From: Litorimonas sp963972195
GTDB taxonomy: Bacteria; Pseudomonadota; Alphaproteobacteria; Caulobacterales; Maricaulaceae
Direction of reading: 5' to 3'
NCBI GenBank assembly: GCA_963972195.1
Contig: CAXATH010000002.1
Span: 310,001-374,000, forward strand
DNA length: 64,000 nucleotides
Positions 36,324-45,101 of the stretch are shown one piece after another (within the stretch, counting starts at the first letter, position 1; each line of letters starts with the position of its first letter). The notes beneath the pieces were generated by a model. That model ran no database searches. It saw only the letters and a list, made by a program, of their open reading frames with translations, and was not told where the DNA came from. Made by a program: the position numbers and the translations under genes.

Positions 36324-36917
36324 TTAGCGCCAGTTCGATCCGCGGTTTGCGATAATTAGGCTTATCTCATAGGATTTACGTGCGCCCATTTCGGACATAA
36401 TCAAACCTGCTTGGGCGCTGTCCATTTCGCGCAGGAACCCGGCAGCAAAACCGGCGTCCATACTGTTAAAGATTTCTGCCGCTTTTTTCGGCTTCATTGT
36501 CTTATACATTTCCACCAGATGGGTGATGTCGTCCCGAGCGACCTTTTCCATTTTATCTATTTGCGCTTGGATCGTCTTCTGAGTGACGTCGAGGCTGGCG
36601 ACATCCTTCTCAACTTTGGTTTCTAGGGCTTTCAGAGCCGTTTCGCGCTTTGCCATTTCAACCTGACGTTCATCCAGTAGGCTTCGTTCCTTTATTAGGG
36701 TTTCGGCGACAGCGCCGGTGAGACAAACATTTTCGCTATTATTGGGGCTTATCAGGCCTTCGGAATTCTCGTTGCCGGATATAGCCTCTGATATCGGTGA
36801 TTTCGAATTGGCTATATCCGTTTTCACATCCGCGGCAGCGAGGGACAGATTGCCGGCTTGAATCAGAAATATAACGCCGAAACTGACGGAGATTATCGGG
36901 AGTATCTTTTTTGTCAT
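36324..36917 (-). CDS. motE: MotE-like flagellar motility chaperone
   Basis: A 197-residue exported protein with an N-terminal hydrophobic signal, a central coiled coil (about 75-130, LLDERQVEMAKRETALKALE) and a C-terminal MgtE-N-like helical domain (MYKTMKPKKAAEIFNSMD). This is the architecture of MotE of rhizobia, a periplasmic chaperone for MotC. It is last in a three-gene unit with the DUF6468 gene and fliL. Its start overlaps the previous stop by 4 bases. The presence of MotE makes the search for a MotC-like partner relevant; see the gene at 50893. Confidence 0.8.
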   Translation of the reverse strand: MTKKILPIISVSFGVIFLIQAGNLSLAAADVKTDIANSKSPISEAISGNENSEGLISPNNSENVCLTGAVAETLIKERSLLDERQVEMAKRETALKALETKVEKDVASLDVTQKTIQAQIDKMEKVARDDITHLVEMYKTMKPKKAAEIFNSMDAGFAAGFLREMDSAQAGLIMSEMGARKSYEISLIIANRGSNWR

Positions 36918-37612
36918 GAACGGGCTTGCTTAAGGCGGGTTAAAAGACCTGTTTTTTTCAGACCCGCTTTTTCTGCCAAAACTTCCATTTCATCGAAAAG
37001 CTCTTCCATAGACGATTTTGCCATTTCCGGCGTCAGTTCGCTTATCTCTGATTCGGACGGTTTGTCGTCTGGCTTTGAGGTTTCCGTTTTGGCGAGCGGC
37101 GTTTCATTGTCTTGTTCCAGCGTTATATGGGGCGTCTCAATAGACACAACTTTTGGTGCAGATTTAGCCGTCAGGCCGCTTCTGTAACTCTCAATGTCGG
37201 AGACAACCTTTAATAAGCTGGACGCCGTATTCTGGGCTTTCATGACGCTGTTCGGCAGAGTAACCGTCACTTTTTCTTCCAAGGCCGCGTTAAGCGACCG
37301 CGCTGTCTTAAGGCGTCGCTCAGCATCAATTGTTGTCGCTTCAAGCTGGGTGGAGAGCGTTTCTGCTTTCTCAATAAGTTGCTTCAACATCTTGACGGAA
37401 TCTTCCGTCGAAGCCTGAGCCTTCTGCGCGGCGTGATGCGTTTTGTGAATGGCTTCCGTCAAAGAAACGATGGAGGCACCTACACCGCTTTTAAGATTGC
37501 TGAGACCCTTTAGCTTTCTGTTGAGTTTGATGCAGTAAACACAGGCTAAACCTGAAATAAACAGTAGAATAATATCTTGGATCATATCCATATTGAGAGG
37601 TATCTGAGACAT
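36914..37612 (-). CDS. DUF6468-type flagellar protein
   Basis: A single-pass membrane protein of about 232 residues. A hydrophobic segment (IQDIILLFISGLACVYCIKL) at about 10-30 is followed by a long coiled coil (to about 150) and an acidic C-terminal tail. This matches the family found between fliL/fliM and motE in many alphaproteobacteria (DUF6468), which may include the Caulobacter positioning protein PflI; the second link is from memory and unverified. The ATG at 37612 is preferred; an in-frame GTG at 37621 would overlap the fliL stop by one base and add three residues. Confidence 0.75.
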   Translation of the reverse strand: MSQIPLNMDMIQDIILLFISGLACVYCIKLNRKLKGLSNLKSGVGASIVSLTEAIHKTHHAAQKAQASTEDSVKMLKQLIEKAETLSTQLEATTIDAERRLKTARSLNAALEEKVTVTLPNSVMKAQNTASSLLKVVSDIESYRSGLTAKSAPKVVSIETPHITLEQDNETPLAKTETSKPDDKPSESEISELTPEMAKSSMEELFDEMEVLAEKAGLKKTGLLTRLKQARS

Positions 37613-37620
37613 AAATTCCA

Positions 37621-38160
37621 CTATCTTATCAAAAAGTCAGTTATTAGAACGCCGGCCACTTTATCAGGTCCGAGAACCAGCTTGGATCGGCGCAGAAGTT
37701 GAGCCCGTAATTGAGGAAGAAACGCCGGGTCCTGAAGTTCTGAAACTTCGACGGCTCTTAAATAGCCCATAAAAGCGTCTCTGAGACGCAAATCATTGGC
37801 TTCAACCTCGCTCAGGATGTCCTTTGGGACTTCTAGGGCAACTCTCATACGCAGTACATTCCTGTCATCTCTTATTGAGACGACAAATTCGTTCATCTCT
37901 ACAATTTCAAGGTTTGTCGGCATCATGTCATGCGGAGTCGCTATATTAGATGCGGCTGCAGTATGAGATCCTGCGGGGAGGGCGCCTTCATTGGTGGGTA
38001 AGAGGTAAACTGTTCCGAATGAGGCCGCCGCTAGGATGAGGGGGGTTATGATCGCCCCGAGGATCCCGCCTTTTTTCTCGGGCTGAGACTCAGGCGCAGA
38101 ATCGGCATCTGCCGCTTCGACATTCTCTGCCGTCTCCTGCTCATTCTTTTTTTCAGCCAC
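37621..38160 (-). CDS. fliL: Flagellar basal-body-associated protein FliL
   Basis: FliL is a single-pass inner-membrane protein that supports the stator around the basal body. The cytoplasmic tail is short and acidic, the membrane helix is GAIITPLILAAASFGTVYLL, and the periplasmic domain has the FliL pattern (LEIVEMNEFVVSIRD, LRMRVALEVPK, LRLRDAFMGYLRAV). I favour the GTG at 38160, preceded by AGGA at 7 bases; another GTG at 38181 would add seven residues. It heads the fliL-DUF6468-motE unit and is divergent from fliF. In related genomes fliM usually follows fliL directly; here it does not. Confidence 0.85.
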   Translation of the reverse strand: MAEKKNEQETAENVEAADADSAPESQPEKKGGILGAIITPLILAAASFGTVYLLPTNEGALPAGSHTAAASNIATPHDMMPTNLEIVEMNEFVVSIRDDRNVLRMRVALEVPKDILSEVEANDLRLRDAFMGYLRAVEVSELQDPAFLPQLRAQLLRRSKLVLGPDKVAGVLITDFLIR

Positions 38161-38213
38161 GCGCTCGTTTCCTACATGCACCGTTTTGGAAATTCATAAA
38201 AAACACACAGAAG

Positions 38214-38228
38214 TAAACTGTCTGTTAA
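38214..38228. promoter_or_regulatory. Possible CtrA box between fliL and fliF
   Basis: TAAA-N7-TTAA, one mismatch from TTAA-N7-TTAA. Caulobacter class II flagellar promoters such as fliF and fliLM carry CtrA boxes, so the position is right. A one-mismatch match in AT-rich DNA is weak on its own. Confidence 0.3.
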
Positions 38229-38302
38229 TTATATTCGTTAATATCTGAAAAAAGCATGTGATGCGCCGATTTGGTAAACAGGATTTTTCCCAAGGCAACA
38301 GG

Positions 38303-39892
38303 ATGAACATCGTAAATGTGTGGCGGGGGCTTCCGTTACAAAAGCAAATAATTTCAATAGGGAGCGTGCTCGCGACACTGGCTCTCGTTTTCCTGTTGAT
38401 GTCGACTGCCCTCAAGCCAAAAATGGATCTTCTTTACTCCGGACTGGATTCAGCGGCCGCGGGGGACGTGATTGCAAAGCTCGATAATCTTAACGTAAAA
38501 TATGATGTCAGAGGCAATGCAATTTACACGGAAAGCGCCCGACGGGACTCATTAAGGCTGGAGCTCGCGAGAGAAGGTCTGCCCAAACAATCAGTTGTCG
38601 GCTATGAACTCTTCGACACGATGAACAGCTTTGCCATGTCAACGGAGATGTTTGACGCGACTTACTGGCGGGCCAAAGAGGGTGAGCTCGCCCGCACGAT
38701 TCTGACGATGCAAAACATACGCGCGGCGCGGGTTCATTTAGGCACGCAAAAAGCAACCGGATTTCGTAAAGGCCCGAAGGCGACCACAGCGTCTGTCACG
38801 GTGTCAACCTCAAGCGGTCTGAACGGCGAACAAGCAAAAGCCATTCAATATGTGACCGCGCTGGCGATCGTCGGCCTTAACCCCGAAGACGTGGCTGTCG
38901 TGGATACCATGCGCGGCTTAATTGCCGGGCCGGGGCTGAATGATCAGTCTGATATGGCGGGCAATGGGGAGGTAGAACGAGCGGCCAAGCTAAAAGCCAA
39001 TTTGCTATCTATGTTGGAAGCCCGCGTCGGGGCCGGAAATGCGCGTGTTAATGTTTCTCTGGACATCGATCATACACGAGAGAGCCTGACAGAGAGAAGC
39101 TTTGATCCTGAAGGCCGCGTTCTTAAATCTCAAATGACGTCAGAAATTGCCGATACCAGCCAAGGGACGAGCGGCTCTGTGACAGTTGCCAGTAATTTGC
39201 CTGAGGGCGCTGCCGGCGGCGGCAACAACCAGTCAGAGCGAAGCGAAACCAGCGAAACTGTTACGTATGAAGTTTCTGAAATCCTTAGAAACCGGGAAAT
39301 TACGCCTGGCGCCGTGAAGCGGATGACCGTGGCGGTCTTAGTGAGTGATGCGCAAGTCGTGGCCGAAGACGGAACTATTACGCAAGAGCCCAGATCAGAA
39401 GAAGAAATGGCCACACTTACGGACCTTGTGGCCGCAGCCTCCGGGCTCAATAAAGAAAGAGGAGATGTGCTGACTCTAAAATCTCTTCCTTTTGATCGCC
39501 CCATCGAAACGGACTTAATTACGAAACCAAGTGTTTGGGCGCAGTTTAAAGAGCAGTATCTGTGGAGCACGGTTCAATCTTTAATTCTTGGTATTGTTGC
39601 TTTGGTACTTGGTCTTTTTGTGGTCAAACCTCTGCTGGCGCGAGACCAAAACGCTTCCGGCGAAACAGCGCCGGGCTTACTTCCCATGTCTTTGAACAGC
39701 GACACGCCGGGACTGGAAAATGGCCGTCAAAATCAGGCTTTAATCGCGGCAAACGCTCCCCCCCTTGGGATTGAGGGGCCGCCCTCTTCCGACCCGATAG
39801 ATATGCTCAATAACCGAGCCAGCGAGCAAATTGATGATGCCGCTAGCTTACTGGCCAACTGGTTAAGCGCTGACGCCTCGGAGGCCAGTTAA
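38303..39892 (+). CDS. fliF: Flagellar MS-ring protein FliF
   Basis: FliF forms the MS ring, the membrane platform of the basal body. With the ATG at 38303 it has 529 residues. The first membrane helix is about 18-38, the ring-building domains contain MDLLYSGLDSAAAGDVIAKL and YWRAKEGELARTI, and a second helix near 430-455 (SLILGIVALVLGLFVVKPLL) precedes the C-terminal tail that binds FliG (NRASEQIDDAASLLANWL). Frame-open starts at 38258 and 38261 would add about 15 basic residues; I prefer 38303, where MNIVNVWRGL resembles family N-termini. It heads the fliF-fliH-fliN-fliP-fliG operon. Confidence 0.92.
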   Translation: MNIVNVWRGLPLQKQIISIGSVLATLALVFLLMSTALKPKMDLLYSGLDSAAAGDVIAKLDNLNVKYDVRGNAIYTESARRDSLRLELAREGLPKQSVVGYELFDTMNSFAMSTEMFDATYWRAKEGELARTILTMQNIRAARVHLGTQKATGFRKGPKATTASVTVSTSSGLNGEQAKAIQYVTALAIVGLNPEDVAVVDTMRGLIAGPGLNDQSDMAGNGEVERAAKLKANLLSMLEARVGAGNARVNVSLDIDHTRESLTERSFDPEGRVLKSQMTSEIADTSQGTSGSVTVASNLPEGAAGGGNNQSERSETSETVTYEVSEILRNREITPGAVKRMTVAVLVSDAQVVAEDGTITQEPRSEEEMATLTDLVAAASGLNKERGDVLTLKSLPFDRPIETDLITKPSVWAQFKEQYLWSTVQSLILGIVALVLGLFVVKPLLARDQNASGETAPGLLPMSLNSDTPGLENGRQNQALIAANAPPLGIEGPPSSDPIDMLNNRASEQIDDAASLLANWLSADASEAS

Positions 39893-40593
39893 TGGCGGCT
39901 CATTTTTCAGCTCAGTCGATTGTTAAAAAGCAAGAAGACTTGATAACGCCGCAACCGGATTCGGGTGTTATCTATCCGGATATGGCAAAGTTCCACCCAG
40001 GCGGCGGTGGTGCTATCTCAGGGCAGAGTAGAGCCGCCCGGCAGATTGATTATTCGAACGGGTTTGAAGCCGGAAAAGCCGAAGCATCCGAAATGTATGA
40101 GCAAACAATCCGCGTCATGGAAGCGGCCTTGGAAGGTCTGAAGTCTTCGATGAAGGATATGACCCGGGATATGGAAACAAGTCACGGTGAAGTCGTGAAA
40201 CAGTGCCTCCAGGCACTCTTGCCCGAACTGTCTCAAGAGATACTGCGTCATGAAATTCAGTGCGTTATATCCGAAGCAGCGACGTCGCAGGCGGATCTTC
40301 GTCTCTCTGTAAATCTTAATCCGGATAACGAAATTGCAAAATCCTTTCTCCAAAAGTCATTCGGACCGGAATTGACCCTTGTTGAAAGTAATGAAATGGA
40401 CAAAAGTGCGGTTCACTTTTTCAGAGGTGATTCCGTCACGAAAATTGACCCGGTAAAGACCGCTCAAACTTGCCTCGGTCTTTTGGGAATAGAGTGCGCG
40501 CCGAAGAAAACTGTAGAACGCTCATCTGGCAGAACAGAAGCCCCTGCAGGCAATGATTTGGGCGAAAATGAAGACATGCAGGAGGCTTCATGA
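39892..40593 (+). CDS. FliH-like (FlbE-type) export ATPase regulator
   Basis: A 233-residue protein in the position of Caulobacter flbE, a FliH homologue that binds the FliI ATPase and the C ring. The N-terminus is disordered, a helical stalk covers about 55-115 (YSNGFEAGKAEASEMYEQ), and the C-terminal half (LPELSQEILRHEIQCVISEA onward) has the FliH/HrpE pattern. Its start shares one base with the fliF stop and it overlaps fliN by 4 bases. The assignment relies on position plus general pattern; sequence likeness is low. Confidence 0.65.
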   Translation: MAAHFSAQSIVKKQEDLITPQPDSGVIYPDMAKFHPGGGGAISGQSRAARQIDYSNGFEAGKAEASEMYEQTIRVMEAALEGLKSSMKDMTRDMETSHGEVVKQCLQALLPELSQEILRHEIQCVISEAATSQADLRLSVNLNPDNEIAKSFLQKSFGPELTLVESNEMDKSAVHFFRGDSVTKIDPVKTAQTCLGLLGIECAPKKTVERSSGRTEAPAGNDLGENEDMQEAS

Positions 40594-40961
40594 CCGATAA
40601 AAATCAATCAGCAAAAGATCAGGCCGAGTTTGAAAAGACAAAATCTGCAAACGCCGGAGATATTCCTATGGCGGAACGCCGGGATGGACAGGCCGGAGCA
40701 ACGTATAAAAGATCGATATATGCACTCCCAGTTACGGTTCAAATCGTTATTGGCACAGCGCGGCCGACGATTGCCGAACTCTTGAAACTCAAAAAAGATT
40801 CGGTCTTGGAAATGGACAAATCCATAAACGATCCGGTTGACGTTTGTATTGATAACCGCGTTATCGCGCGCGGGGAATTGATAGAAACAGATGTGGCGAC
40901 GGGTGAGATTGGTTTGAAGATTACAGAAATCGTCGATATTTCTGAAGATATGCTTTCATGA
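40590..40961 (+). CDS. fliN: Flagellar motor switch protein FliN
   Basis: A 123-residue C-ring protein with a disordered N-terminal 45 residues and a SpoA (FliN/FliM C-terminal) domain. The domain shows YALPVTVQIVIGTARPTIAELLKLKKDSVLEMDK and the NRVIARGELIE strand typical of FliN. It sits at the cytoplasmic base of the rotor and binds FliH-FliI. It overlaps both neighbours by 4 bases (ATGA), so stoichiometric translation is likely. Confidence 0.92.
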   Translation: MTDKNQSAKDQAEFEKTKSANAGDIPMAERRDGQAGATYKRSIYALPVTVQIVIGTARPTIAELLKLKKDSVLEMDKSINDPVDVCIDNRVIARGELIETDVATGEIGLKITEIVDISEDMLS

Positions 40962-41776
40962 CACTTGCGATTGCACGTCGCTATTTAACGCCAAAACGAT
41001 TTCTGGTTTTATTGGCGGTGCTAGCTGTGCTCGTCCTGCTCCCTGCTATCGCCGTTGGCCAAGCCGCCCCTCAAACCCCGCCGGATGCGGGAGAGGCCTT
41101 GGGCGAGCTTCTCAATAGCCCTAATGAGGATGGCTCGGTTGGTCTGGATGCGCGCGTCATTCAGCTTTTCCTCATTGTGACAGTGTTGAGCCTGGCCCCC
41201 GGCCTGGCGATGATGATCACCTGTCTTCCATTTATGGTGATCGTTTTTTCTTTCCTGCGGCAGGCGCTCGGCTTGCAGCAATCTCCGCCCAATATGATGA
41301 TTATGGGTCTGGCGATGTTCTTGACCTTTTTTGTGATGGAGCCGGTATTTACGACGTCCTGGGATGAAGGCCTGTCGCCTTATATGGACGGCATGATTAC
41401 GGAGCAGCAGGCCATCGATCGAACTTTGACACCCTTTCGGAGTTTTATGGAAGCCCGCGTAGAGGCGGACACAATCGAGCGCTTGGCCGCCACCATGCCG
41501 GAAAGAAATTATGACCTTTCCGGAGAAGCACCGCTTCCACTTCTTGTCACGTCCTTCATGCTGTCCGAGATCAAACAGGCCTTCCAAATCGGGTTCGTTA
41601 TTTTTATGCCATTTCTCATCATTGACCTCTTGGTCGCCTCCATTCTGATGGCTATGGGGATGATGATGGTTCCGCCCGCCGTGGTGTCTCTGCCCTTTAA
41701 GTTGGCATTTTTCGTTATGGCCGATGGATGGCTTAAAGTGACTGAAGCCCTTTTACGAGGATATGGAGTCGCCTGA
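40958..41776 (+). CDS. fliP: Flagellar export-gate protein FliP
   Basis: An integral membrane component of the type III export gate, 272 residues. An N-terminal signal sequence (RFLVLLAVLAVLVLLPAIAVGQ) is followed by four membrane helices with the FliP signatures LGLQQSPPNMMIMGLAMFLTFF and QIGFVIFMPFLIIDLLVASILMAMGMMMVPP. The location between fliN and fliG is less common: fliP often lies in a separate fliOPQR group. No fliO, fliQ or fliR is in this window. Confidence 0.93.
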   Translation: MTLAIARRYLTPKRFLVLLAVLAVLVLLPAIAVGQAAPQTPPDAGEALGELLNSPNEDGSVGLDARVIQLFLIVTVLSLAPGLAMMITCLPFMVIVFSFLRQALGLQQSPPNMMIMGLAMFLTFFVMEPVFTTSWDEGLSPYMDGMITEQQAIDRTLTPFRSFMEARVEADTIERLAATMPERNYDLSGEAPLPLLVTSFMLSEIKQAFQIGFVIFMPFLIIDLLVASILMAMGMMMVPPAVVSLPFKLAFFVMADGWLKVTEALLRGYGVA

Positions 41777-42888
41777 TGTTAAAAGGTGAAGTGATGCCGC
41801 GAGATTTTAGTTCTACCTCAAACTCTGCCAGAGCGGGCGGACAAGGAAATGGACGGCCGCCCCAAATCGATCATCTGAGCCTGCCGCAAAGAGCCGCCAT
41901 TATTCTGGTGTCTATGGGACCTGATTATGCGTCCCCGATCGCAGAGAAACTGTCTGACGCGCATCTGCGAAAATTTGTCGAAGCTCTTAAACAGCTTCAC
42001 GAAGTGCCTAGAGAAGCCATGCTCGCCGTCGTGGCGGATTTTGTCGTCAAGGTAAACGGCCGAAAGAATACGATGCTGGCCGGTCCTGAAAGAGCTTTGG
42101 ACATGGCCGAAAAGGTATTGGATTCAGACAGGCTGAAACGGCTGTCGGCATCGACGATGCCGAAAACATCGCTTGGTCCGCAAAGTGACGTCTGGGGCGC
42201 CTTGGCGGAAAAACCCGTTGAACAGATAATAGAGTTTCTACTCAAGCAGAAAACAGAGATTTCGACGTTCGTAATTTCAAAACTCCCGACGGGGCTAGCC
42301 GGAGAAATCCTTTCATCCGTTCCCGACGAGATATCCGTTGCCTATGTGAAAATCCTGTCCGAAAACCGCGAAATTGCGCCTTTTGCGCAGCGGGCCATAG
42401 AGAAGCTGGTTCGCAAAAACTGTCTGGAAGTGGCTGAGGTCTCCACCAACGATGCGGCAATTGATTATACGGCAGAACTGCTCTCCATGGTGTCAAAAGA
42501 CAAACGTGATAAACTACTTCTAGACTTGGAAAACAGCGACGAGGAAAGAGCGAAAGCCATCCGTAAGGGCATGCTGACCTTTGAAGATCTGCCTGTTAGA
42601 CTTCCGACCTCTGCCATTCAAATTATATTTAAAGACTTTCCGAAAGACGATCTTCTCTTGGCGTTGCAGGCCGGAGGAACAGAGTCAGCAGAAAGCGTTG
42701 AATTTTTGATGGCAAATATCTCTCAACGCATGGCTGAGAGAATGAAGGAAGAAATAGAAGCTCTTCCTGAGCAGACGCCTGCAGAGTCCGACAAGGCCAT
42801 TAATAACTTCATGAGCTATGTCACGAGCCTGCACAGATCTGAAAAAATTATTTTGGTGAAAGCTCCTGTCGAAGAGGATGCGGCTTAA
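41776..42888 (+). CDS. fliG: Flagellar motor switch protein FliG, divergent
   Basis: The rotor protein that receives torque from the stator. 370 residues if started at the ATG at 41776 (sharing a base with the fliP stop); an ATG at 41794 has the better ribosome site AGGTGA and is equally plausible. The N-terminal domain (LSLPQRAAIILVSMGPD), middle domain and C-terminal torque domain are recognisable. By alignment with E. coli FliG, R281 and the acidic pair D288/D289 are kept as R318 and E325/E326, while K264 is Q298 and R297 is T334. The EHPQ motif of the middle domain, which contacts FliM, reads QKTE (158-161). See findings. Confidence 0.88.
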   Translation: MLKGEVMPRDFSSTSNSARAGGQGNGRPPQIDHLSLPQRAAIILVSMGPDYASPIAEKLSDAHLRKFVEALKQLHEVPREAMLAVVADFVVKVNGRKNTMLAGPERALDMAEKVLDSDRLKRLSASTMPKTSLGPQSDVWGALAEKPVEQIIEFLLKQKTEISTFVISKLPTGLAGEILSSVPDEISVAYVKILSENREIAPFAQRAIEKLVRKNCLEVAEVSTNDAAIDYTAELLSMVSKDKRDKLLLDLENSDEERAKAIRKGMLTFEDLPVRLPTSAIQIIFKDFPKDDLLLALQAGGTESAESVEFLMANISQRMAERMKEEIEALPEQTPAESDKAINNFMSYVTSLHRSEKIILVKAPVEEDAA

Positions 42889-42941
42889 ACACCAAATATA
42901 ACTCTTTTGGATTCAATCTTCCTGATCGAAATAGATAGTAG

Positions 42942-42962
42942 GCGGAAGCACTTGGCTTCCGC
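42942..42962. terminator. Hairpin between converging fliG and flgI
   Basis: A perfect 8-bp stem GCGGAAGC / GCTTCCGC closes a 5-base loop between two converging operons. Neither side has a strong T run, so it may act partly as a 3'-end stabiliser. Confidence 0.6.
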
Positions 42963-42970
42963 TTCACAAA

Positions 42971-44092
42971 CTATTGGAGGATGAGCTCAGCGTGCAGCGC
43001 GCCGGCCGTCTTAATTGTCTTGAGAATATCAATCATTTCTCTGGGAGAAACGCCCAGAGCGTTTAAACCGGCCACGAGGTCGGGCAGAGTTACATTGTCT
43101 TCCAGAATTGCAATGTTTCCGGGCTCTCCGTCCCTTACTGAAATATCCGTGCGCGGGAGAACGATCGACTCTCCGAACCCGAAGGGGTTCGGTTGTGAGG
43201 CGACTGGGGTCTCTGAAATTGTAATGGAGAGATTACCCTGTGCAATCGCAACGGACGAGACTTTCACGTCTTGCCCCAGAACGATTGTGCCGGAGCGCTT
43301 ATCCACGACCACACGTGCTTTCTGAGCCGGTTGCAAGGTCAAATTCTCAATGCGGCCCATAAAACGAGCCGGGGAGACGGTGCTCTGTGAAAGATCTAGT
43401 TCGACTGTACCTGAATCCAGAAGCAGGGCATATTTTCCGCCTAAGCTCGTGTTGATTTTAGACTCAAGACGTTCTGCTGTTGTGAAGTCAGGTGAGCGAA
43501 GGGCAAGGCGGATACGCTCCATCTTGCCAAATTCAAAATTGACTTCCCGCTCGATACGCGCGCCGTTGGGGATAGTGCCGGAGGTTGGGACGCCTTCGGT
43601 GATAGACGCGCTCTCGCCCTCAGCTTGAAATCCGCTAATTAAAACGCTGCCCTGAGCGAGCGCATAGACTTCGCCGTCTGCGGCGTTGAGAGGAGTCATG
43701 ACGAGCGTTCCGCCGGCCAGGCTTTTCGCATCTCCAATAGAAGACACATTAATGTCTATTTTAGAGCCGAGCCGGGCGAAGGGAGGTAAGGAGGAGGTGA
43801 CCAAGACTGCCGCCACATTATTAGGCCGGAAATCACTGCCCTGAATATTGACGCCCAAGCGTTCCAAGAGGTTAGAGAGGGCTTCTTCGGTGTAAGGGGA
43901 GTTCCGGATCGTATCACCTGTCCCGTCGAGGCCGATGACGAGGCCATATCCTACCAAATCATTGCTCCGGACGCCTTCGACATCAACAATGTCTTTAATC
44001 TTGACGGATGCCGAGGCTTCGAAAGGTACTAAAGCCGACAAGGTGAAAAGAAGGCCGAGGCATGATAAAAATAAAGAGCGCATAGATATCAC
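42971..44092 (-). CDS. flgI: Flagellar P-ring protein FlgI
   Basis: A periplasmic P-ring subunit of 373 residues with signal peptide (cleavage near ASAS/VKIKDI) and the FlgI hallmarks: VRSNDLVGYGLVIGLDGTGD near the N-terminus, NVAAVLVTSSLPPFARLGSKIDI, and the C-terminal PDLVAGLNALGVSPREMIDILKTI. The GTG at 44092 overlaps the flgL stop by 4 bases; an ATG three codons later is possible. It is last in flgK-flgL-flgI. The L-ring partner flgH is at 54743 on the other strand, so ring genes are split. Confidence 0.93.
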   Translation of the reverse strand: MISMRSLFLSCLGLLFTLSALVPFEASASVKIKDIVDVEGVRSNDLVGYGLVIGLDGTGDTIRNSPYTEEALSNLLERLGVNIQGSDFRPNNVAAVLVTSSLPPFARLGSKIDINVSSIGDAKSLAGGTLVMTPLNAADGEVYALAQGSVLISGFQAEGESASITEGVPTSGTIPNGARIEREVNFEFGKMERIRLALRSPDFTTAERLESKINTSLGGKYALLLDSGTVELDLSQSTVSPARFMGRIENLTLQPAQKARVVVDKRSGTIVLGQDVKVSSVAIAQGNLSITISETPVASQPNPFGFGESIVLPRTDISVRDGEPGNIAILEDNVTLPDLVAGLNALGVSPREMIDILKTIKTAGALHAELILQ

Positions 44093-45093
44093 AAGAATTT
44101 CGTTAAGGTGAGATTAGAAAGTCGGGCCGTTATGGCATAGGAGGCTTCAAGCTGGACCTGGAGCTGTTTGAGCTCTCCCGCCGCTTCAAATTGATCCCGG
44201 CCAAAGAGATTTTGGAAAGAGGTGGCCAGATCCAGAGCCTCGCTTTCATGCTGCTCTGCAGCCGATTCAAGACTCTGGGCAAAAATTCCGAGTTCGCCGT
44301 TTAGTCTCACAATACCTGATGTTGCTTTTGTAATAGACGCCGCGCCATTGGTTACGAGGGTGTCAAATGAGGCGTTATCACCTTCAGGAAGAGCGCTTTT
44401 AGACGTTGCCAAAATAGCCAGGCCCTTCAGCACATCTTTTATGCTATTAGACTTTCCGGAAACCGGCACTTCGATTGTACGTCCATTGCCAAGAGGAAGG
44501 GCAGGGGATTTTCCGTCGCCGCCTTGATAGATGCGGGTTTCAAAATCGCCGCCGTCACTGAAGTAATCGTCTATTGCCGTTATCGCGGCGTCTGTATCAG
44601 GCGCTGTCGCAATAAGGTTTTCGATATCGGACAGAAAGACATCTGCATCGCCAAAAGTGGTGGTATCGGTTCTGTCGCCTGAAAACAAATTACGCTCGCC
44701 ATGTTTCACACTGAGAGAACTCATGATATTTTCGACGCTTGCGCGGGCTTCACTGATGAGCGCGTCTGTGCCGAACACATTATCCGTATTCAGGGCGACA
44801 ATGGCCCGGCTGTCGATATTATCTATAACATCGAGCGTACTCGTGAGAGCGCCGGACATCAGAGAAAGGCGTGACTTGGAAAGCGTATTGATGTTTTGCG
44901 ATTGCTCTATGTCGCTCTGGGCTTTCTTTAACAAATGCGCCCGTCCCAAATCCCCGTCTGTTGCTTTAGTCAGGTCGGATTTGAGGCCTGTGACAGCCTC
45001 TTGAGAGGCGGTTTGAATGCGTTCGCGTATTTGCGCAGTCGTGCGATTGCGGCGGGTAAACGAGAGTAGATCTGGATAGCTATTAATCTGCAT
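44089..45093 (-). CDS. flgL: Hook-filament junction protein FlgL
   Basis: A 334-residue flagellin-like junction protein (HAP3). The N-terminal and C-terminal helices follow the flagellin pattern (RIQTASQEAVTGLKSDLTKATDG; FEAAGELKQLQVQLEASYAITARLSNLTLTKFL), with a central region that has NLFSGDRTDTTTFGD. It follows flgK by 8 bases and precedes flgI. It links hook to filament together with FlgK. A flagellin is excluded by the position and the FlgL-type NLFSG motif. Confidence 0.9.
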   Translation of the reverse strand: MQINSYPDLLSFTRRNRTTAQIRERIQTASQEAVTGLKSDLTKATDGDLGRAHLLKKAQSDIEQSQNINTLSKSRLSLMSGALTSTLDVIDNIDSRAIVALNTDNVFGTDALISEARASVENIMSSLSVKHGERNLFSGDRTDTTTFGDADVFLSDIENLIATAPDTDAAITAIDDYFSDGGDFETRIYQGGDGKSPALPLGNGRTIEVPVSGKSNSIKDVLKGLAILATSKSALPEGDNASFDTLVTNGAASITKATSGIVRLNGELGIFAQSLESAAEQHESEALDLATSFQNLFGRDQFEAAGELKQLQVQLEASYAITARLSNLTLTKFL

Positions 45094-45101
45094 ATCTAGC
45101 C

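Noticed and set aside
38225..38241. TTAA...TTAA pair before fliF considered as a CtrA box
   Set aside because: The spacer is 9 bases instead of 7; the alternative at 38214-38228 has the right spacing with one mismatch.
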